This document shows, piece after piece, positions 56,942-64,000 of a stretch of DNA of 64,000 nt. Source of the DNA: Amyloporia xantha. Taxonomy: Eukaryota; Basidiomycota; Agaricomycetes; Polyporales; Adustoporiaceae. The number at the start of each line of letters is the position of its first letter. Within the stretch, counting starts at the first letter, position 1. The position numbers were made by a program, and so were the translations under genes. Under the pieces are notes generated by a model. That model made no database searches. It had not been told where the DNA came from and worked only from the letters and a program-made list of their open reading frames with translations. The stretch is from contig JAYKKR010000004.1 in assembly GCA_036971615.1 (NCBI GenBank), forward strand, positions 868,001-932,000, given 5' to 3'.

Positions 56942-59255
56942 ATGGCACTCCTCCACTCGCTCGGAACGCTTGCTACTACAGCACTCGTAGCATATGCTCT
57001 ATGGAAATTGATTTCCTTCTTTATGTCTGATTCCAAGAAGTCCTTGCGTGGCTTGCCGGGACCTCCTGGATCCAGTTGGTTTTTCGGTCACATTCAGGAC
57101 ATACTTCATGCGGGCAATGCTGTACTCCAAGAGGCTTGGGTTGAGAAATACGGCAAGACTTTCAAGTACAAGGGCCTGCTGAATGTAAGTACCTCAAAAT
57201 TACTGACAGTTCCGAAACCTCATATGTGTATTATGACAGGCGGACAAGTTATACACTGTTGACACACGTGCAATCAATTATGTCCTTACTCATACGGACG
57301 TGTATCAGAAATCTGAATTCGCCCGGTTCCTTTTGGCCCCGGTGTTGGGAGAAGGTATAGTATAGGTATCTCTGCATAAAGTGGAATGTTTGATTGATTT
57401 ATTGCTGATACCAGGTGTGCTACTGGCGGAAGGCGCTCAACATCATAATCAGGTAAGAGGAGCGAACCAATATGCGCAAACCATTGACATTGAGGCGTCC
57501 CTCGACCTATTCAGCGAAAGATTATGGTAGGTACAATCTTCAGCCGTTTGACATACGCTCATCTAAGTGTCTTCATTGTCAGAACCCTGCGTTTGGTCCT
57601 GCTCAGATCAGGGAGCTGACCGATATTTTCGTAGAAAAGGCTACTGAGGTAAAACTTCCTTGCAAAAAAACAACGTAGAACAATGAGCTAATGGTTAATC
57701 CAGTTGCGTGATGTATGGAGCAGCGCATTTCCTAAAGACGGAGAACCTGCCCGCATCGACGTTCTCGACGGGCTGACGAAGATGACATTGGATGTCATAG
57801 GACTAGCCGGTATGATCACATAAGTCTTCTCTACAAATTACATCTCATTTTCTGCATGCAGGATTTAACCACAGATTTAATTCTCTGAACGCTAATAAGA
57901 AGGACGACGATGAGCTCAAAGAAGCATTATCTATCATGTTAGATACGACACAAGCGGAGCGCTCCAATATGCCCCTTTTGAGATTCCTTTTCCCTCCGCT
58001 TCGCTTGATTGTACGTTTGGATTGAAGTGCTTCACCGTCCTCATCTACTTACGAGTTCGTGATCACTTATAGCCAGACCCCGAGTCAAAACGCGACATCG
58101 CTGCTAAGAACGTAATGACGCGCATCGGTATGAGGCTTATTCAGGAGAAGAAAGCCGAGATCTTGAAAGCGACAGAAGCAAAAGATGGTTCCGAGACCCT
58201 GAGGAGCCGTGATTTGTTGACATTGCTGATCAAGGCCAACATGGCGACCGACATTGCAGACAGTCACAGACTGTCAGATGAAGATGTCCTTGCCCGTGCG
58301 TCCTGTCCTGCTCGTTCTATTCTGGCATCATGCGCTAACTATAGTTCTAGAGGTCCCGACGTAGGTCATTCCATGAGGCTAGATGCCAGATTTGTGTTGA
58401 TGGATTCATCCACCAGCTTCCTTGTTGCGGGGCACGAGACGACAAGTGTCTCGACAACATGGTGCCTTTTCGCACTATGCCGCGCTCCTGAGGTGCAACA
58501 GAAATTGCGGGAGGAACTTACGACTGTGTCCACTGACAACCCGTCCATGGACGACTTGCTGGCGCTCCCGTACCTAGATGCCGTTGTTCGGGAAACACTG
58601 CGTGTCCATGCACCCGTCCCCTCCACTACCAGATCTGTAGTGAAGGACGATGTGATTCCACTTAGCACGCCATACATTGATACACACGGGCAGGCCCACG
58701 ACAGTGTGAGGTGGGTCGATCTAGACGATATTCCGCTAACCGTGCATTGACATCACAATATCAGAGTGAGCAAAGGTAACACTGTCGACATCCCCTATTC
58801 TCGCACTTAACAGGTCGAAAGAACTATGGGGAGAAGATGCTTCCGACTTTAAGTGCGTGGTCTGCCATTTAAATTGCTCCTAGCTCTTATGTATTGATGT
58901 TTCTATGACAGACCAGAGAGGTGGGAGGCGATCCCCTCCAGCGTCCATGCTATCCCTGGAGTCTGGGGCAACATGATGACATTCCTAGGTGGCCCGCGGG
59001 CTTGCATCGGTTATCGCTTCTCTCTCATTGAGTCGGTCTCTCTTATTAACTGCACCACTCATCATCTCATCGAACCTGCCTAGAATGAAAGCTTTGATAT
59101 TCGTCCTCGTGCGGGCGTTCGAGTTCGAGCTGGCTGTCGCGGCAGAAGGCATCATTGCATCATCTGGAACCGTGGTACAACGGCCACTGGTTCGTAGCGA
59201 GAAAGAGAAAGGGACACAGATGCCGTTGCTGATCAGACCGTGCAAGAGTTTATGA
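56942..59255 (+). CDS. Cytochrome P450 monooxygenase, microsomal
   Basis: The ATG at 56942 gives [20 protein letters not shown] (membrane anchor), then the proline-rich hinge [14 protein letters not shown]. Thirteen exons splice in frame to about 530 residues. Landmarks: the oxygen-activation motif [10 protein letters not shown] in helix I; ETLR (ExxR); FKPERW; the heme loop [13 protein letters not shown], whose Cys is the iron ligand. The end is LLIRPCKSL with a TGA at 59253-59255. Two micro-exons are required: 57515-57526 (12 nt, RKIM) and 58351-58360 (10 nt). Without them the conserved strings RKIMNPAFGP and QVPTFLVAG break. Endoplasmic reticulum enzyme using a P450 reductase; substrate unknown, and I cannot assign a CYP family. 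Appears intact. Confidence 0.9.
57515..57526 (+). other. 12-nt micro-exon of the P450
   Basis: CGAAAGATTATG, flanked by CTATTCAG and GTAGGT. It supplies RKIM between HHNQ and NPAFGP, restoring the conserved P450 helix-C region. Confidence 0.75.
58351..58360 (+). other. 10-nt micro-exon of the P450
   Basis: AGGTCCCGAC, flanked by TTCTAG and GTAGGT. With the split codons on either side it encodes QVPT ahead of FLVAGHETT. Confidence 0.75.
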
Positions 59256-60061
59256 TAATTGCGGAGGGATATGCAGTTCTGTCTTGGATATATTCTTTAT
59301 TATTAGTATTCACCACGAAAAAGTGTAAGGGGATCCGTATAATGTGAGATAGCCTCAGACAGGTGACACATCTCAGCCAGACATGTCAGACTACCTGTGC
59401 TGGCAAACATGACGCACCTACAGCTGGTTGGTCGTTGATTTGTTCACTGGCTTGTTCGATTTCATATGTCCCTGCGTTTAGGCGCCTACTTCCGGTCAAT
59501 TGTGACGTCGACCTTGCAATTGACTCTCATCTCGAATGCTGCCGCAGGGTTTCCTTCTCATATACCGCATATGAGGTGTGCATGAAGGCAACGAGGTCTG
59601 AACTACCTCTATTACGACAAGCTCTCCGGCGGCCACGACCTAGTCTTTTGTGAGCAGAGTAGATACTTCCTTAAAACCTTCGCAGGCTCAGGATATCCGC
59701 CGGCGCTCATCCTTATTGTATCTCATCGAATGCAATTGTAAATTAACTGTAACAGGACGTCCGCCGATACAAAAGCGACAATGTCACGAGGCACCTTCTA
59801 TTCTATTTAGGTATACATGGACACGGTATGGCTTTTTGTTCTTTATCGATATTGATGGGTTCGAACTGCTCTTATTGACAAGGACGACGCTCCGTATCCA
59901 ACTTGCCCAACGCGGTGTTTTTGTCTCTGAGGGTATGTATAGGCTGGTCCAGCGTGAGCTGATTCCGTATCCTTAGGCCCAAGCGGTCTTGACTTTGTTT
60001 ACTGCTACGTCCACCTCCATTTTACCCTACTTTAATCTCGAGAAAATAATACACCAAGAAC
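59256..60061. other. Intergenic, no gene seen
   Basis: 3' region of the P450 and upstream region of the next gene. Short frames without family resemblance. Confidence 0.4.
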
Positions 60062-61224
60062 ATGTCCCACCCAGTCATTCGATTCCCGCCTCCCCCACCA
60101 ACCTATAACAATCTGACGCCTGAGCAGCGAGCTCATCTCATGCGCTCGAACAACAAGTTGGAGCAGGTGCTCGGGAGCACCCCTCATGTTCTAGATTTGT
60201 CTTATTCCTCAAGGCAAAGTGAGCAAGATATGTTCTTTACATTCCGTACTATCAACTCATCCAAATGCTTCCTGTAGCTCCGCTAAGCGTGAATATACCT
60301 GCTCGCGTCTCCGAAGATCATCCACGGCGCATCCTCGCAAAAGGTCACAGGCGTGCCAAGTCGGTACCCCACCCCGACCAAAGCAGCGAATGCGAGAGCG
60401 ATCGCAATGCCACCTCTCCTCGACCGAGTACACCCAGCTCTCGCTCATCTGTGACTGGTCATACATCATATGTCAATAGCGAGAAAGCATGGCGTAGCCC
60501 ATATCATCCGACGCAGCGTCCTCCCATTTTGAAGCTACTCCCTCCTTTGCCGGCGTCGACTGAACAGACCTTCCACCCGATCCCAGATTTTCCTATCCAC
60601 GAAGAGCAGTCGGAGCTGGATGCTCCCGATTCACCGAGCTCGCCAACCTTCGCCGTCGCTTCGGAGGCAGCTACACGTCGGAAGAAGATACGACGCCTTA
60701 CACGCAAACTCGGTGAGGGCTTCCCGATCGACCTCGTTTTCCCTACTACTGGCGAAGCGGATTCCGATTCCGATGAGGAGACGCCTTTGCTCGAGACGCC
60801 CTCTTCTGAACGCGGATTGCCGTTCTCCACTCCGCTTCCTGCCATACCAGAGACAGCGTCTGACGATGCTCATTCGAGTAGCGTCCACAGTAGCGGAAAA
60901 CATTCCGTGCGCAAGACCAGCTTCGCCAACGGCTGCTCAAAGTCGTCTGCGCACCGCAATGCTGTCTTCGTGGTCGACAGCCCCGATGAGCACGGTTCTG
61001 GAGATGGTCTCGAGAACTTGTGTTTGGCCGTCCCCCCTTCAAGCGATAAGAGTCGTAAGAAGCGAGCGGAGCGCTCGAAGAAGTCGGGTAAGGATACGAA
61101 GTTAGTGTGTGTCGGTGTCTCAGCAAGTGCTGGACAAAGTGGGAAGGGACATAGCCGCCGTTGGGTGCAGGGAGCTGTTCCGCTGGATCAGGTTGTCGGA
61201 TCGTGGGGAGGTGCTGTCTGGTAG
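60062..61224 (+). CDS. Unknown disordered protein, two exons
   Basis: The ATG at 60062 gives MSHPVIRFPPPPPTYNNLTP. A GTGAGC donor after SSRQ joins the CTTCCTGTAG acceptor at about 60277 to PLSVNIPARVSEDHP, ending GSWGGAVW with a TAG at 61222-61224, about 365 residues. A short conserved-looking core RRKKIRRLTRKLGEGFPIDL then VFP sits in the middle, surrounded by Ser/Pro/Glu-rich disorder and basic runs (SRKKRAERSKKSGKD). This core occurs, to my recollection, in otherwise uncharacterised basidiomycete proteins. No membrane segment or signal peptide. Function unknown. Confidence 0.65.
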
Positions 61225-61419
61225 TAGGCGAGTATACCCTGTCCTCATGTGGTGTGTGTGGGTGTGCGACTGGTTCGCACTATCTGTTTGTTTTTAGATC
61301 TCGTCTGTCTTGTTCTCGTCGTACTCGCTTTCGCATCGTGTTGCTCTTATCATGCCATTATGTACAGTATGCATTATATGTGTTCGTAACATGCTATATT
61401 CCTTGTAGCCCCAGTAAAC

Positions 61420-61659
61420 ATGATCATAGTGATACTTTATGAAGACGATTTGATCGACGGCATCAAGGCTGAAACAAAGTATCGCGAGTAAGTTCGATGT
61501 TCCACAAGCTCATTCAGCTGCAGGTAAGGTCCAACCAGTCATCGACGGTAATGAATCTTCGTCAGATACCTCGGGCTCAATCACAAGGGCATTGATTTTG
61601 AGATGGAAATCATGAGGAGGCCATGTTCTCCGGTCTATGCCAAATTGATAGTAGAATGA
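61420..61659 (+). CDS. Possible 53-residue protein, two exons
   Basis: The ATG at 61420 gives MIIVILYEDDLIDGIKAETK. A canonical GTAAGT donor at 61488 and a CGTCAG acceptor ending at 61565 join 68 and 94 nt into 53 codons plus stop (YLGLNHKGIDFEMEIMRR in the second exon). The clean phase match and donor are evidence for a real transcript, but such a short chain can arise by chance. No homologue recognised; it may be the surviving end of a larger gene. Confidence 0.35.
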
Positions 61660-61861
61660 CGAAACCCCTTGGAGTATTGGTGAATCGGGCCAACAGCGTT
61701 CTACTTAGGACGACGTCTAGACTGGGATCGTATGGCACACACACTACTGCTGTACGTGTCTGGGATGTGCTGGCGATAAAAATACATCCTGAAATGCTAG
61801 TCGCAGAAAATTTGTAAATGTTGAGATGTACGACGGCAACAAAGGGCCAATCTGGTATACA

Positions 61862-62912
61862 TTACAGAATGTGGACACTCCAAACCAGCATCTGGCCTTG
61901 TTTGACCGTACCGAATACATTCTGGTGGAAGGTTTCGGTCAATTTCGCCTGCACTTGAACTCTAGACTCTGCGAAGTCAGCACCCTCAACTTCTGTGAAG
62001 ACTTTCTTCCATAGTAAGGGCCAGGATTTCTCCGAGTGTCCATAACGAACTCTGCAAGAACGAGAGCATAGGCATGAAAAGAGGAGTTTTCTAGGAGTAA
62101 GAATACTCTGCTGACCTTCCCAGATGGTCATCCATGATGCCCTCATTGACTGCACCTCTGTGCCTTCCGAAGACGATCGCGCCGGGAACTCTCTTCAGCA
62201 AGAGAGCGAGTCGATGAGCTATTGCGTACTGCGTTGACTCATCAAACAGATGGAAAAGAGCACCAGTGTAGATATGTGTAAGGGATCCAGTGAGCTGTGA
62301 GAGCTCTGTCACTTGTCCAGTAGGTACGGCGGTTGCACCCTCATGGCTAGTTGAACCAGGTCCTAAGTTAACCGCAACGTCGAAGACGTCGGAGGTAAAG
62401 AAATGAATGAGACTAGAGTCCCTGTCTTGATAGAGCTTGTACCCGAGATCAATGTAATCCTGTCTCAGATCGCAGCCTAGAACACTTGTCGCGGGATAGC
62501 CGTCGTAGACGAGCTTCCGGACGTCGGTTCCCACTAAAGAAATACGTGAGGAAACAGACAGGTCGAAATGAAAGCAGTAGAAAGCATACTGCAGCATCCC
62601 AGGTCTAGAAAGAGTGTTTCTCCCGCCTTAGAGGCCTCGACAGCAGTGGGGTATGCTGGGTTCGCCGACATCATGAGACTCACATGATGGAACGCGCGGA
62701 TGCAGGGATACGGATACTTCTCGCTGAAATAGTATAGATGTGTAGATAGTGTATACCAGTCCATGTCGTGATTTCATTGTGACATCGAGAACAGGTTGTG
62801 CTTACTATGCTCTGCGACAAGCGACGAGCGAGGTAGAATCAGCCTTTATTGAGAAGCCAGAAGTCCAAAAGCATACGCACTCTTTCTGTACCTCTAATAC
62901 TCTCCTTCTCAT
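61862..62912 (-). CDS. SAM-dependent methyltransferase (small-molecule type)
   Basis: Minus-strand, stop at 61862-61864 after GQMLVWSVHIL. The SAM motif I is LFLDLGCCMGTDVRKLVYDG, split by a GTATGC...CTTTAG intron after GCC. Motif-like SVLGCDLRQDYIDLGYKLYQ and LFHLFDESTQ follow, then VFGRHRGAVNEG, RYGHSEKSW and FTEVEGADF. This fits fungal methyltransferases often found beside secondary-metabolite genes; the substrate is unknown. N terminus: YPYPCIRAFHHV is preceded by an intron (GTGCGTATG...TATTTCAG) that joins RRRVLEVQKD to EKYPYPCIR. The ATG at 62912 is the first in that exon and the family usually begins about 30 residues earlier, so an upstream exon is probably missing. An alternative start at 62764 (MDWYTLSTHL) would read through the intron. 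Confidence 0.8.
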
Positions 62913-63671
62913 TTCCTCATCATTATCTGAGATTGCAATGTGAAGAAATCACTGCGTTTTTGCCTAAGTGGTTACCTGGCGGCGATGTGGGAGGATACCC
63001 GAAGTGGCTGACGTAGCAGACCCCGCCGCTACATCAGATATCGACCACGAGGCTACGCGACGGATGGGGTACCTAGCGGATCATATAGCCGCGCCACTGC
63101 GACGTGATATCGTTTTAGAGTGCGATGCTCACTATACGAGATTGCGGCCCTCGCCGCTGCGCTGCTACTCAGGGTAGCAGATCACCACTATGTTCACGAT
63201 TTTGTCTGCCACATGTACGATATGTTCACTAGCTAATGTAGTTGCCATACGACGACATGTCGGATAGGTGCTCATCTCCCTCGTATTCCTCACCGTATCG
63301 ATTAGCCTAATGTGGCACCACTCAAATCAAATTCGATATTAATGTAATCAATTTAAATTTCATTGCATCCTGCCCGATGGTATGCCAGCACGACTAGCCC
63401 TGCGTACAGCACATTTGAATAAAAGCGATGAGAAATTGAAAAGTTTTAAAGTAGGAGAGACAGCCAAAGCAAGGCCAGCCCCAGAGATTCCGAATCGTGT
63501 AGTCGACGACCGAATGAAGGGCCAATAGTTCTTGCACCGCGGCGGCCCACAGCACCCGGCCGCCCGAGTGATTGCCTTTTAGCCTCTTGTCGGCCGTGCG
63601 CGCCCTGACAAGCAAATGGTGTAGATATAAGCCAGGCAGCGGGGGCACGTAGCTGTGTTCGACCTACTAGT
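62913..63671. other. Intergenic, possible missing 5' exon of the methyltransferase
   Basis: Could hold the unseen first exon of the minus-strand methyltransferase near 62950-63180 (a GCCGCCAG|GTAACC donor-like site at about 62978 on the minus strand). Otherwise no gene seen. Confidence 0.35.
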
Positions 63672-64000
63672 ATGTCGCTCCCTCAGGCTCCAGAACGACC
63701 ACCCTCCGGGGCTTCGTTTGTCAATCTGTCTGTCACTGGCAACAATGGGTCAGCACATCATCCACTGGGATATGCAGGACTCACGGCCCCACCCGTCACC
63801 CCTGAGGTCAGTCGGCACCCTTGCTGTTTGTGGAATTCTGTAACTCATGCATGCTGTTGGGAACCGTCAGGCAGCCAATCAGAGCTCAGCGATGAGCGCA
63901 CCATTTCATCCGAATAGCATGGTTGGTACTATACCATTCACACCCTCACTGCCCGGGAACTTCAATGGGTCAGCATGGTACGGAGGGCCATATCCACCTC
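63672..64000 (+). CDS. 5' part of an unknown Pro/Ser/Gly-rich protein, cut by the window end
   Basis: The ATG at 63672 gives MSLPQAPERPPSGASFVNLS. Exon 1 ends at 63806 (GTCAGT donor), exon 2 starts at 63871 after CCGTCAG, and the frame stays open to the edge: AANQSSAMSAPFHPNSMVGT and GNFNGSAWYGGPYPP. No signal peptide. Composition suggests a disordered N terminus. Family not recognised; incomplete. Confidence 0.6.

Noticed and set aside
56942..62912. P450 plus methyltransferase as a secondary-metabolite cluster
   Set aside because: There is no backbone enzyme (PKS, NRPS or terpene synthase) in the window, and the genes between and around are an unknown disordered protein and an eisosome gene. 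Proximity alone is weak.
1..64000. CRISPR arrays, bacterial operons, rRNA genes
   Set aside because: No regularly spaced repeats of the right size, no ribosomal RNA-like sequence, and all genes show spliceosomal introns.

Overview
The window is nuclear DNA of a filamentous basidiomycete, most likely an Agaricomycete. Nearly every gene is broken by many short introns (about 45-80 bp, GT...AG with CTNAC-type branch points), and the recognisable proteins are fungal: a KRE6/SKN1-type glucan synthesis protein, a Pil1/LSP1 eisosome protein, an Agaricomycete-style P450, MCM10, UBA2, Mn-SOD and a fungal family 2 glycosyltransferase. There is no bacterial-style operon, CRISPR array or rRNA.

Layout. 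1-11 kb: a seven-exon GNAT-like gene (1167-2273), a probably decayed single-pass membrane protein gene (about 4.66-5.83 kb), an MDR zinc-type oxidoreductase on the minus strand (6484-7748), and a decayed gene copy (about 9.2-10.6 kb). 11.5-16.3 kb: a multi-exon GT2 glycosyltransferase, minus strand. 16.3-21.4 kb: gene-poor, with two inverted copies of one MITE-like element. 21.5-24.9 kb: KRE6/SKN1 homologue. 25.7-28.3 kb: second decayed copy of the 9-10 kb gene, in opposite orientation. 30.2-30.9 kb: unknown protein. 32.0-34.6 kb: MCM10. 35.4-38.4 kb: UBA2. 38.9-39.7 kb: unknown protein. 42.2-43.3 kb: Cys/His-rich (zinc-finger-like) protein. 44.7-45.7 kb: mitochondrial Mn-SOD. 47.2-50.0 kb: two tandem paralogues of a Gly/Asn-rich low-complexity protein. 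50.75-52.4 kb: inverted, broken copy of the 42-44 kb block. 53.1-56.2 kb: Pil1-type eisosome protein with a very long tail. 56.9-59.3 kb: cytochrome P450 with two micro-exons. 60.1-61.2 kb: disordered unknown protein. 61.4-61.7 kb: possible 53-residue gene. 61.9-62.9 kb: SAM methyltransferase. 63.7 kb to the end: 5' part of an unknown gene.

The genes do not form one pathway. Housekeeping genes (replication, SUMO activation, oxidative defence, wall polymer synthesis, plasma-membrane eisosomes) sit in blocks separated by gene-poor stretches holding decayed copies, a MITE pair and a segmental inverted duplication. That duplication (arms about 42.0-43.9 and 50.75-52.4 kb) flanks SOD2 and the Gly/Asn-rich gene pair and is the most striking structure. 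I found no defence-type or otherwise clearly new molecular system. The least explained items are the Gly/Asn-rich pair, the duplicated Cys/His-rich gene with its re-iterated first exon, and the decayed gene family of unknown function.

All gene models are hand-spliced from the sequence by reading frame, splice consensus and family memory. No search was run.
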